Source of the DNA: Paenibacillus antarcticus
GTDB taxonomy: Bacteria; Bacillota; Bacilli; Paenibacillales; Paenibacillaceae
Length of the DNA stretch: 63,513 bases
Direction: 5' to 3'
NCBI RefSeq assembly: GCF_001637225.1
Contig: NZ_LVJI01000028.1
Location: 1-63,513 of the forward strand
Of this stretch, positions 56,678 to 63,513 are shown in pieces. Positions within the stretch are counted from its first letter, which is position 1, and each line of letters opens with the position of its first letter. A model generated the notes under the pieces. The model had not been told where the DNA came from. It made no database searches and saw only the letters and a list, made by a program, of their open reading frames with translations. The position numbers and the translations under genes were made by a program.

Positions 56678-57558
56678 CCTTTATCGGAGTCAATTACGAT
56701 ATTGTAGATGCTAAGGATGCAAAGGTGTCTGTGATGGATCACGGATTTCTCTATGGGATGGGACTGTTCGAGACGTTTCGTACCTATAATGGTGTACCCT
56801 TTTTGTTAGATAAACATCTAAAGAGGCTCTCAGAAGATTGTCGTTATTTGGGGATTCCCTATGAAATTGATCTGGAGTCTACAGCTGCATGGATTGCTAC
56901 TGTGATGAAAGCCAATAGCTTGGAAGAGGCGTATATCCGATATACAGTTAGTGCGGGTGAGGATGTACTGGGATTGCCTACAGAAGACTACAACTGCCCT
57001 AACCACTTCCTTATCGTTAAAGAGCTCCCTAAGATGCCTTCTGAACTTTACCGTGATGGAAAAGGTCTACAAAGACTGCATACCCGTCGGAATACGCCTG
57101 AGGGGCCAATCCGCTTTAAATCGTTGCACTATATGAATAATATATTAGCGAAGCGGGAGTTGATGACCTATCCTGCGACAATACGATATTCATCTGAAGG
57201 AATCATGCTGAATGGACAGGGTTTCGTGGCGGAGGGGGTCGTCAGTAACTTGTTTTTTGTTCGACAAGGTTCTCTGTACACCCCCCATTTGGATACTGGT
57301 ATATTACCGGGAATCACTAGAGAAATTGTGATGGAGCTGTCCTTGGACATTGGCCTACGATGTGAAGAAGGTTGGTATACATGGGACGATTTGACGAATG
57401 CCGAAGAAATATGGATGACTAGCTCTATTCAGGAGTTAGTACCTGTGACTACACTTCTGTTGGAAGACGGCTCCCATATCGTGATAGGTAATGGCACTGC
57501 TGGACCTACAACAACTAGACTTCTACAATTATATCGAGAGAAAGCGGGCAGTGTCTAA
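56674..57558 (+). CDS. pabC: aminodeoxychorismate lyase
   Basis: 294 residues, PLP fold type IV. VSVMDHGFLYGMGLFETFRTYNG is diagnostic; the catalytic lysine is in RFKSLHYMNNILAKRE and GFVAEGVVSNLFFV follows. Releases pyruvate to give p-aminobenzoate. Start overlaps the pabA stop (ATGA) and folP begins directly after its stop. Confidence 0.93.
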   Translation: MTFIGVNYDIVDAKDAKVSVMDHGFLYGMGLFETFRTYNGVPFLLDKHLKRLSEDCRYLGIPYEIDLESTAAWIATVMKANSLEEAYIRYTVSAGEDVLGLPTEDYNCPNHFLIVKELPKMPSELYRDGKGLQRLHTRRNTPEGPIRFKSLHYMNNILAKRELMTYPATIRYSSEGIMLNGQGFVAEGVVSNLFFVRQGSLYTPHLDTGILPGITREIVMELSLDIGLRCEEGWYTWDDLTNAEEIWMTSSIQELVPVTTLLLEDGSHIVIGNGTAGPTTTRLLQLYREKAGSV

Positions 57559-58410
57559 ATGAAGACGAAGATCTATGAACGAACTTATGAGTGCGGAGAA
57601 ACGGAATTAAAATTGGGCCAATCCACCCTTATTATGGGGATATTAAATGTTACGCCGGATTCTTTTTCTGACGGTGGACAATATACGAATACGGAACGTG
57701 CTGTTCAACATGCTCTTCAGATGATGGAAGATGGGGCTGACATAATTGATATAGGTGGGGAGTCCACTCGACCTGGATCGGTTGAGGTTGGGGTGGATGA
57801 GGAACTGGCGCGGATTATTCCTGTAATAGAAGCGATTCATCGCGTGGCTCCTCATATCCCTATTTCGGTAGATACGTATAAAGCGGAGGTAGCACGGCAA
57901 GCCGTTTATGCAGGTGCCCATATCATAAATGATATTTGGAGAGGTATAGGCGATCCTCAGATGTTAGCTACGGTAGCGGAACTCGCTGTCCCTATTATTC
58001 TGATGCATAACCGGCACGATCAGAATTATAACAACCTGATCCCGGATATGATTGAAGATTTGAAACAAAGCATCACGCTGGCGCTTCAAGCGGGTGTGAA
58101 CGGGGATAACATTATTCTTGATCCTGGGATTGGTTTTGCAAAAGATTATGTAGAGAATATGCGTGTTATGGTCGAACTTGATGCATTAGGCCAACTAGGA
58201 TATCCAGTGTTGCTCGCCACCTCTAGGAAGAAGTTTATCCGAACAGCTCTTGATCTACCTGTGGATGATGTTATTGAGGGGACGGCAGCAACAGTAGCTT
58301 TTGGGATTGCACAAGGTTGTCAAATTGTAAGGGTACACGATGTGTCTTCTATAAAACGAACGGTCCAAATGTGTGACGCCATGTTGTATGGATCCATCAC
58401 TAGGGAATAA
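57559..58410 (+). CDS. folP: dihydropteroate synthase
   Basis: 283 residues. Joins p-aminobenzoate to the pterin, the target of sulfonamides. MGILNVTPDSFSDGG near residue 28-42, DIGGESTRPGS near 62, SVDTYKAEVA near 100, DPGIGFAKD near 205 and ATSRKKFI near 230 complete the site. Starts at the base after the pabC stop. Confidence 0.97.
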   Translation: MKTKIYERTYECGETELKLGQSTLIMGILNVTPDSFSDGGQYTNTERAVQHALQMMEDGADIIDIGGESTRPGSVEVGVDEELARIIPVIEAIHRVAPHIPISVDTYKAEVARQAVYAGAHIINDIWRGIGDPQMLATVAELAVPIILMHNRHDQNYNNLIPDMIEDLKQSITLALQAGVNGDNIILDPGIGFAKDYVENMRVMVELDALGQLGYPVLLATSRKKFIRTALDLPVDDVIEGTAATVAFGIAQGCQIVRVHDVSSIKRTVQMCDAMLYGSITRE

Positions 58411-58455
58411 TCCAGTAATAATACAATCAGAACATATTAAGGAGTGGCTACAAAA

Positions 58456-58818
58456 ATGGATAAAATGGTTATGCACCGTATGGAGTATTACGGATATCAT
58501 GGAGTTTTCGAAGAAGAGAGAAGACTTGGGCAACGGTATTATATTGATTTAGAACTAGACATGGATCTTCGTGAAGCGGGAGAGCAGGATGATTTAACCA
58601 AGACCATTAATTATGCTGATATCCATGTTCTTGTGAAGGGAATCGTCGAGAATAAATCCTTCCAATTGATTGAGGCTTTAGGAGAAGCCATTGCATCCTC
58701 GTTATTAGACACTTATACTAGAATCAACGCATTAACGGTCAAAGTGACCAAACCGCATCCTCCGTTTGACATTCATTTTCAAGGAGTTACGGTGGAGCTG
58801 TCCAGAACAAGAAAGTGA
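58456..58818 (+). CDS. folB: dihydroneopterin aldolase
   Basis: 120 residues. MDKMVMHRMEYYGYHGVFEEERRLGQRYYIDLEL is the typical start, with the catalytic Glu (GVFEEE) and lysine near residue 98 (VKVTKPHPP). ATG 58456 has AAGGAG 10-11 nt upstream; the GTG 58444 frame starts in that ribosome site. folK follows 9 nt on. Confidence 0.96.
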   Translation: MDKMVMHRMEYYGYHGVFEEERRLGQRYYIDLELDMDLREAGEQDDLTKTINYADIHVLVKGIVENKSFQLIEALGEAIASSLLDTYTRINALTVKVTKPHPPFDIHFQGVTVELSRTRK

Positions 58819-58827
58819 GAATCCATC

Positions 58828-59376
58828 ATGAAGTCACATTCCACCTCTGAGTCATCAGAGGCTTATATTGCTTTAGGGGCTAATTTAGGGGACCGCGAAG
58901 GTACCTTAATGGAAGCCGTACATCGTCTCCATAAGCATCAACAAATTACCGTCCTACGGGGCTCGAATCTTTATGAGACTGAGCCTGTAGGGTATTTAGA
59001 TCAGCCTCATTTTCTCAATATGGTGGTTGCCGTAAACACCGATCTAGATCCTCATGCTCTTCTAAAAGTCATGCAAGAGATTGAACGAGAGCTTGGTCGT
59101 GTTCGGCACACGCATTGGGGCCCACGTACGGTAGACTTGGATCTTCTATGGATGGAGGGAATGGTTGAGGACACACTCGACCTCATTTTGCCGCATCCCC
59201 GAATGGAAGAACGGGCATTTGTTCTTATCCCATTGCATGACATTCTACCTTCTGAAGAAACCTCTGGTTTGCATAGCGTAGTTAAGACAGCACTTGAGAG
59301 ACTGGATGGAAAGGAAGGGATACAACTATGGAGAACTTACAACTGGCAGCCCGAATCCGTGCTTTCAGAAAGCTAA
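58828..59376 (+). CDS. folK: HPPK, pterin pyrophosphokinase
   Basis: 182 residues. Adds pyrophosphate to 6-hydroxymethyl-dihydropterin. AYIALGANLGDREGTL near 11 and the signature RVRHTHWGPRTVDLDLL near 91-107 are intact. Ribosome site at 58828 is weak. Its 3' end overlaps yazB by 49 nt. Confidence 0.96.
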   Translation: MKSHSTSESSEAYIALGANLGDREGTLMEAVHRLHKHQQITVLRGSNLYETEPVGYLDQPHFLNMVVAVNTDLDPHALLKVMQEIERELGRVRHTHWGPRTVDLDLLWMEGMVEDTLDLILPHPRMEERAFVLIPLHDILPSEETSGLHSVVKTALERLDGKEGIQLWRTYNWQPESVLSES

Positions 59377-59537
59377 AAGGTTACACGCAACAACAATTAG
59401 CTTCTAAGATGGGGATATCTCTTGCCATATTAGGAGAAATTGAACGGGGTAATCGGTATGTAGATGATCAAATTTTAAATAAAATTTCAGAAGTTTTGGA
59501 TATCTCAATTTCCGAACTAATGAATATTTCGTCATAG
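59328..59537 (+). CDS. yazB: XRE-family HTH protein (YazB)
   Basis: 69 residues, a lone helix-turn-helix domain (LAARIRAFRKLKGYTQQQLASKMGISLAILGEIERG). Function unknown. GGAAGGGA lies about 8-9 nt before ATG 59328, inside folK. It lies between folK and dusB as in B. subtilis, which supports it as real despite the overlap. Confidence 0.93.
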   Translation: MENLQLAARIRAFRKLKGYTQQQLASKMGISLAILGEIERGNRYVDDQILNKISEVLDISISELMNISS

Positions 59538-59631
59538 TAAGTCAATGGAACTTAGGATCACACTTTCGATGTAGATTTAATCGAAGTGAATTCAAGAAGG
59601 CACACAATAAAAAAACTTGGGGGTTCATTGC

Positions 59632-60654
59632 ATGCTAAAGATTGGCGATATTGAAATGAAGAACCAAGTCGTGCTTGCCCCCATGGCGGGTGTATGTAAT
59701 CCAGCGTTCCGCTTGATCGCGAAAGATTTTGGCGCGGGACTCGTATGCGCGGAAATGGTTAGTGGCAAGGCCATTGTCCATGGTAATAAACGTACCCAGG
59801 ATATGTTGTTTGTTGACGAACGGGAGAAGCCGCTAAGTTTGCAGATTTTTGGGGGAGACCGTGAATCGCTGGTAGAAGCAGCAAAGGTCGTAGATAAAGA
59901 AACCAACGCTGATATTATTGACATTAATATGGGGTGCCCTGCTCCAAAAGTAACTAAGATTGACGCAGGAGCTCGTTGGCTTTTGGATCCGAAAAAAATA
60001 TATGAGATGGTATCTGCTGTTGTGGATGCGGTTGATAAACCGGTTACGGTGAAGATGCGTACGGGTTGGGATAGCGAGCATATCTATGCTGTAGAGAATG
60101 CTCAAGCAATCGAACGCGCAGGTGGTAAGGGTGTTAGTATTCATGGCAGAACAAGAGAACAACACTATACGGGACACGCCAACTGGGACATCATTAGAGA
60201 TGTGAAACAATCTGTAGGCATTCCAGTGATAGGTAATGGTGATGTTGTTACGCCTGAAGACGCACGTCGTATGCTGGATCAGACTGGATGCGATGGCGTT
60301 ATGATTGGTCGCGGAGCACTAGGGAACCCTTGGATGTTATATCGCACGATTCAGTATTTGCAGACAGGTGAGCTTGTGGCAGAACCAGCAGCTGGAGAGA
60401 AGATCAAAATTGCTGTTATTCACATGGACCGCTTAATAGCTATGAGGGGTGAGCATATCGCGGTTCGTGAAATGCGTAAACACTTAGCATGGTATTTGAA
60501 GGGTCTGAAAGGTTCGGCTCGGATCAAAGACCTTATCATGGAAGAAACTAAACGTGATGAAATGGTGAAAATGCTAGAAGATTTCGTCGGAGGATTGGAT
60601 CAAGAAGGTGAGACTAATGGCGATTTATCGGCGGTCTTCGCAGCTATGCAATAA
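59632..60654 (+). CDS. dusB: tRNA-dihydrouridine synthase DusB
   Basis: 340 residues, FMN enzyme that reduces uridines in tRNA. LAPMAGVCNPAFRLIAKDFG, CAEMVSGKAIVHG, NMGCPAPKVTKIDAG with the catalytic Cys near residue 101 and VIGNGDVVTPEDA are diagnostic. ATG 59632 has GGGGG 9 nt upstream; the TTG 59617 frame has none. Confidence 0.96.
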   Translation: MLKIGDIEMKNQVVLAPMAGVCNPAFRLIAKDFGAGLVCAEMVSGKAIVHGNKRTQDMLFVDEREKPLSLQIFGGDRESLVEAAKVVDKETNADIIDINMGCPAPKVTKIDAGARWLLDPKKIYEMVSAVVDAVDKPVTVKMRTGWDSEHIYAVENAQAIERAGGKGVSIHGRTREQHYTGHANWDIIRDVKQSVGIPVIGNGDVVTPEDARRMLDQTGCDGVMIGRGALGNPWMLYRTIQYLQTGELVAEPAAGEKIKIAVIHMDRLIAMRGEHIAVREMRKHLAWYLKGLKGSARIKDLIMEETKRDEMVKMLEDFVGGLDQEGETNGDLSAVFAAMQ

Positions 60655-60681
60655 TCTTAAACAGGTTACGAGGGAACTGCA

Positions 60682-60710
60682 TTGACATTTTGAAATGGTT
60701 ACCATATACT
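60682..60710 (+). promoter_or_regulatory. greA: greA promoter
   Basis: TTGACA (60682-60687), 17 nt, TATACT (60705-60710). A hairpin GAGGAAT/ATTCCTC near 60752-60771 lies in the leader, before greA. Confidence 0.85.
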
Positions 60711-60843
60711 TTTGCAGTATAAATTCGACTCAATTGTTAATCTCAGCAGCAGAGGAATGTTCTGATTCCTCAAGATTTGCATATAGTGGTTTTCATAAGT
60801 ATAGGTAATCATTTAAAATATTCACATGACAGGAGAATCGGTA

Positions 60844-61323
60844 ATGGGCGATAAAGAAGTCATTCTTACACAAGAAGGTCTTAAGAAGTTAGAGGACGAA
60901 CTAGAACAACTTAAATCTGTGAAACGTCGTGAGATTGCTGAACGGATAAAGGTTGCCATTGGTTATGGCGATATCAGTGAGAACTCGGAATATGAAGATG
61001 CGAAGAATGAACAAGCCTTTATTGAAGGACGTGTAATTACGCTTGAGAAATTACTGCGTAATGCTCGCATCATTAACAACGATGATGTTAATACGGATTC
61101 TGTAGGTGTTGGTGTTACGGTAACTGTTGAAGATGTGGAGTTTGGTGACAAGATGGAATACCTCATTGTAGGTACAGCCGAGTCTGATCCACTAAACAAC
61201 AAAATCTCGAACGAAAGTCCAGTTGGTAAAGCTATTCTTGGTAAACAAAGAGGGGCTATCGTTGATGTCAATGTTCCCGCTGGTGTTGTTCAATATAAGA
61301 TTATCGACATCCGCAAGGTATAA
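60844..61323 (+). CDS. greA: transcription elongation factor GreA
   Basis: 159 residues. N-terminal coiled coil (about 5-75) with tip acidic residues (GDISENSEYEDA), C-terminal FKBP-like domain. Rescues backtracked RNA polymerase. ATG 60844 has AGGAG 8 nt upstream, so the ATG 60826 before that is not the start. Own promoter and terminator. Confidence 0.96.
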   Translation: MGDKEVILTQEGLKKLEDELEQLKSVKRREIAERIKVAIGYGDISENSEYEDAKNEQAFIEGRVITLEKLLRNARIINNDDVNTDSVGVGVTVTVEDVEFGDKMEYLIVGTAESDPLNNKISNESPVGKAILGKQRGAIVDVNVPAGVVQYKIIDIRKV

Positions 61324-61340
61324 TGAGTGAGGATTGTTTT

Positions 61341-61369
61341 AAAAGGCTTCCCATGGGAAGCCTTTTTTA
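61341..61369 (+). terminator. greA: greA terminator
   Basis: AAAAGGCTTCC and GGAAGCCTTTT around CATG, with TTTTTT. An AAATATATGAA sequence like the left end of the 48-bp element begins right after, but its right end is not conserved. Confidence 0.92.
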
Positions 61370-61526
61370 AAATATATGAATAGTAGAAAATGTCGTTACT
61401 TCGTCTATTATGGAATCTGAAGTTTTTTATAACTGGATGAAACAGGACCTACTAGATGGTAAGCAAGGATTTAGAACAGTCATAACAATGGCTAAATCGT
61501 AAGGGATACGAAGGAGATGGAGTTAG

Positions 61527-63038
61527 ATGTCGGAAGAGATCGTGAATCAGGAGAACGAACTTAGCGAATTGCTACAGATTCGTCATAACAAATTGGACGA
61601 GCTACGTGGAATGGGTTTAGATCCATTTGGTAAAAAATATAACAGAACACACCATGCAGGTGAGTTGGTAGCTGAATATGATTCATTTACGAATGAAGAA
61701 TTAGAAGAAAAGGCCGTTCAAGTCAGTATTGCTGGCCGGATTATGGCTAAACGTGGAATGGGTAAAGCTATTTTTGCTCAAATTCAAGATCTTAGTGGAA
61801 AAATCCAAATATACGTACGTCAAGACTCCATACCTGAAGTGAAATTCAGTGCGTTCCGATTGTTTGATCTTGGGGACATTATCGGTGTAACTGGGCAAAT
61901 GTTTAAAACAAAAACTGGAGAGACTTCAATCAAAGTAGATGATGTGGAGATACTTTCGAAGTCATTGTATCCATTGCCTGATAAATACCATGGTCTAAAA
62001 GATGTAGAACTTCGTTATCGTCAACGTTATGTTGATTTGATGATTAACCCAGATGTACAACAGACATTCATTTTGCGCTCTAAAATCATTCAATCCATGC
62101 GTCGTTATTTAGATTCACTTGGTTATTTAGAAGTGGAGACACCGACATTACACACGATTGCTGGTGGTGCAGCTGCGAAACCTTTTACAACACACCACAA
62201 TGCGCTTGATATGGATCTATATATGCGTATCGCCATCGAGCTTCATTTGAAACGCCTTATTGTTGGTGGTTTTGAAAAAGTATATGAAATCGGACGCGTA
62301 TACCGTAACGAAGGTATTTCGACTCGTCACAACCCTGAATTTACAATGATCGAGTTGTACGAGGCGTATGCTGATTATAAAGATATTATGAATTTGACTG
62401 AAACGATGGTTGCTCATATTGCTCAGGAAGTCTTGGGTACAACGGTTATTGATTATCAAGGTGTAGAAGTCGATTTGACGCCATCATGGCGTCGAGTGTC
62501 TATGGTGGATGCGGTTAAAGAAGTAACTGGTGTAGACTTTAGCGTTCATATGACAGACGAAGAAGCACGTAATCTGGCAAAAGAACATAAAGTACCTGTA
62601 GAAGCACATAATAAGTTTGGTCATATTCTAAATGCCTTCTTTGAACAATTCGTTGAAGAGACATTGATTCAACCAACATTTATTACGGGTCATCCTGTTG
62701 AAATTTCTCCACTTGCGAAACGTAATGAAGAAGATCCAAGGTTTACGGATCGTTTTGAGTTATTTGTGGTTGCGAGAGAACATGCGAATGCATTCACTGA
62801 GTTAAATGATCCGATTGATCAACGTCAGCGTTTTGAAGCTCAAATGACGGAGCGTGAGCAAGGTAACGATGAAGCTCATGAAATGGATGATGACTTTATC
62901 CGTGCACTTGAGTATGGTATGCCTCCAACAGGTGGACTTGGAATTGGTATTGACCGTTTGGTGATGTTGTTGACCAACGCAGCGTCTATCCGTGATGTTC
63001 TTCTCTTCCCTCATATGCGTACTCAAAAAGATAACTAA
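61527..63038 (+). CDS. lysS: lysyl-tRNA synthetase, class II
   Basis: 503 residues. OB-fold anticodon domain (about 55-150), then class II core: RYRQRYVDLM, FRNEGIST-like VYRNEGISTRHNPEFTMIE (motif 2) and GLGIGIDRLVML (motif 3). GAAGGAG precedes ATG 61527. B. subtilis lysS is followed by the ctsR operon; here a terminator and an rRNA operon come next. Confidence 0.97.
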   Translation: MSEEIVNQENELSELLQIRHNKLDELRGMGLDPFGKKYNRTHHAGELVAEYDSFTNEELEEKAVQVSIAGRIMAKRGMGKAIFAQIQDLSGKIQIYVRQDSIPEVKFSAFRLFDLGDIIGVTGQMFKTKTGETSIKVDDVEILSKSLYPLPDKYHGLKDVELRYRQRYVDLMINPDVQQTFILRSKIIQSMRRYLDSLGYLEVETPTLHTIAGGAAAKPFTTHHNALDMDLYMRIAIELHLKRLIVGGFEKVYEIGRVYRNEGISTRHNPEFTMIELYEAYADYKDIMNLTETMVAHIAQEVLGTTVIDYQGVEVDLTPSWRRVSMVDAVKEVTGVDFSVHMTDEEARNLAKEHKVPVEAHNKFGHILNAFFEQFVEETLIQPTFITGHPVEISPLAKRNEEDPRFTDRFELFVVAREHANAFTELNDPIDQRQRFEAQMTEREQGNDEAHEMDDDFIRALEYGMPPTGGLGIGIDRLVMLLTNAASIRDVLLFPHMRTQKDN

Positions 63039-63083
63039 GGTTGAGTCGTTAAGAGGTTAGTCAGGATAAATAGTATGTAAATT

Positions 63084-63127
63084 ACCGGATTAACTTCCTT
63101 TTGGGAAGGTGAATCCGGTTTTCTCTT
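63084..63127 (+). terminator. lysS: lysS terminator
   Basis: ACCGGATT..CTTCC and GGGAAG..AATCCGGT pair around TTTT, followed by TTTCTCTTT. Confidence 0.85.
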
Positions 63128-63167
63128 TATATATAATAGTTTAAATTTAATTATTTCAAAAAAAGGG

Positions 63168-63196
63168 TTGCATTCATTTGCATGCCGTGATATATT
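63168..63196 (+). promoter_or_regulatory. rRNA promoter P1
   Basis: TTGCAT (63168-63173), 17 nt, TATATT (63191-63196), first of two tandem promoters of the next rRNA operon. Confidence 0.7.
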
Positions 63197-63272
63197 ATTA
63201 GTCCGGCCAACAAATAACACATTTGTTGAATCGGCAAGCCAATATCGAATGAAACTTAAATCGAAAAAAAGC

Positions 63273-63301
63273 TTGCATAAACGAACCGGACATGATATGA
63301 T
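63273..63301 (+). promoter_or_regulatory. rRNA promoter P2
   Basis: TTGCAT (63273-63278), 17 nt, TATGAT (63296-63301). Same -35 and spacing as P1. The leader that follows contains TCTTTGAAAACTGAACAAC, typical of Bacillales rRNA leaders. Confidence 0.8.
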
Positions 63302-63486
63302 ATAGAAGTTGTCGCCGAGAACATGCGGTGCTAACAAAACGAAATAATTGGTCTTTGAAAACTGAACAACGAGTGAGTAGATTTTGCGATAAGTGAAATC
63401 AAAACAAATGAGAAATCATTTGATAGAGAATGTAAATTCTCGCCAGTTTGTTTCAAAATGAGCATTTCGCTCTTTCTAAATACCAA
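63302..63486 (+). other. 16S rRNA leader
   Basis: Between P2 and the 16S gene. It has hairpin-forming AAATGAGAAATCATTT and GAGAATGTAAATTCTC sequences and a GAGCATTTCGCTC stem, likely RNase III/anti-termination features of the precursor. Confidence 0.65.
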
Positions 63487-63513
63487 TTTGGAGAGTTTGA
63501 TCCTGGCTCAGGA
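63487..63513 (+). rRNA. rrs: 16S ribosomal RNA, 5' end only
   Basis: The window ends in TTTGGAGAGTTTGATCCTGG then CTCAGGA, the universal 5' end of 16S rRNA (27F primer site). The rest of the gene is outside the window. Confidence 0.97.

Noticed and set aside
1..63513. CRISPR array, prophage, transposase or toxin-antitoxin genes
   Set aside because: No regularly spaced direct repeats, no integrase or transposase frame and no small two-gene toxin cassette was seen.

Overview
The window is a 63.5 kb block of core chromosome from an endospore-forming Bacillales bacterium, most likely Paenibacillus or a close relative. The gene order follows the origin-proximal region of Bacillus subtilis almost gene for gene, from gin (csfB) to lysS. 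Several features are not B. subtilis-like: nadABC lies between ftsH and coaX, an HU gene lies between mazG and rqcP, AbrB has a zinc-ribbon tail, and metS, yazA, yabJ and ctc are absent from their usual places. The genus call is an inference from gene order and general composition; no 16S comparison was possible. The block starts in the 23S-5S spacer of one rRNA operon (5S gene at 66-182) and ends at the first bases of the 16S gene of another. Both rRNA operons point the same way, and nearly every gene is on the + strand.

Layout. 1-3.4 kb is a variable patch: a lipoprotein, a membrane protein of unknown function, gin, and a divergent Rrf2-regulator/NAD(P)-binding pair. 3.8-11.3 kb is yaaO-like decarboxylase, tmk, darA, yaaR, holB, ricT, yabA, trmN6, rsmI. 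11.4-18.4 kb is abrB (- strand), an HD phosphohydrolase, tatD, a c-di-AMP riboswitch with a 3D-domain cell-wall protein (yabE type), rnmV, rsmA, yabG. 18.6-25.5 kb is veg, sspF (58 aa), ispE, purR, spoVG, glmU, prs, pth, fin. 25.7-37.4 kb is mfd, a PrsA-like foldase, spoVT, a MATE-like flippase, mazG, HU, rqcP, yabP, yabQ, divIC, yabR. 37.8-46.3 kb is spoIIE, yabS, yabT, tilS, hprT, ftsH. 46.6-54 kb is nadABC, coaX, hslO, yacD, cysK. 54.4-63 kb is the folate cluster pabB-pabA-pabC-folP-folB-folK, then yazB, dusB, greA and lysS.

How it works together. The block mixes housekeeping (DNA replication and repair, rRNA/tRNA modification, nucleotide, NAD, CoA, folate and cysteine synthesis, protein quality control) with sporulation control (gin, yabG, sspF, spoVG, fin, spoVT, yabP/yabQ, spoIIE, yabT, abrB). 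The DNA fits that mix: sigma-A promoters at veg, greA and the rRNA operon, a sigma-H promoter at spoVG, a sigma-G promoter at sspF, a spoIIE promoter with a 22-bp spacer as in Spo0A-activated promoters, and Spo0A-box-like sites around abrB. Cyclic di-AMP is read at two places, the DarA receptor and the riboswitch.

I found no prophage, CRISPR array, toxin system or clearly new multi-gene system. The least explained signals are intergenic: an 81-88 bp element with terminal inverted repeats (two copies), a 48-bp AT-rich inverted-repeat element with fixed length (three good copies plus degenerate ones, several beside terminators), a tandem array of three homologous hairpins before cysK, and a short leader ORF with a hairpin behind the c-di-AMP riboswitch. 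Promoter, operator and start-codon calls are by eye.
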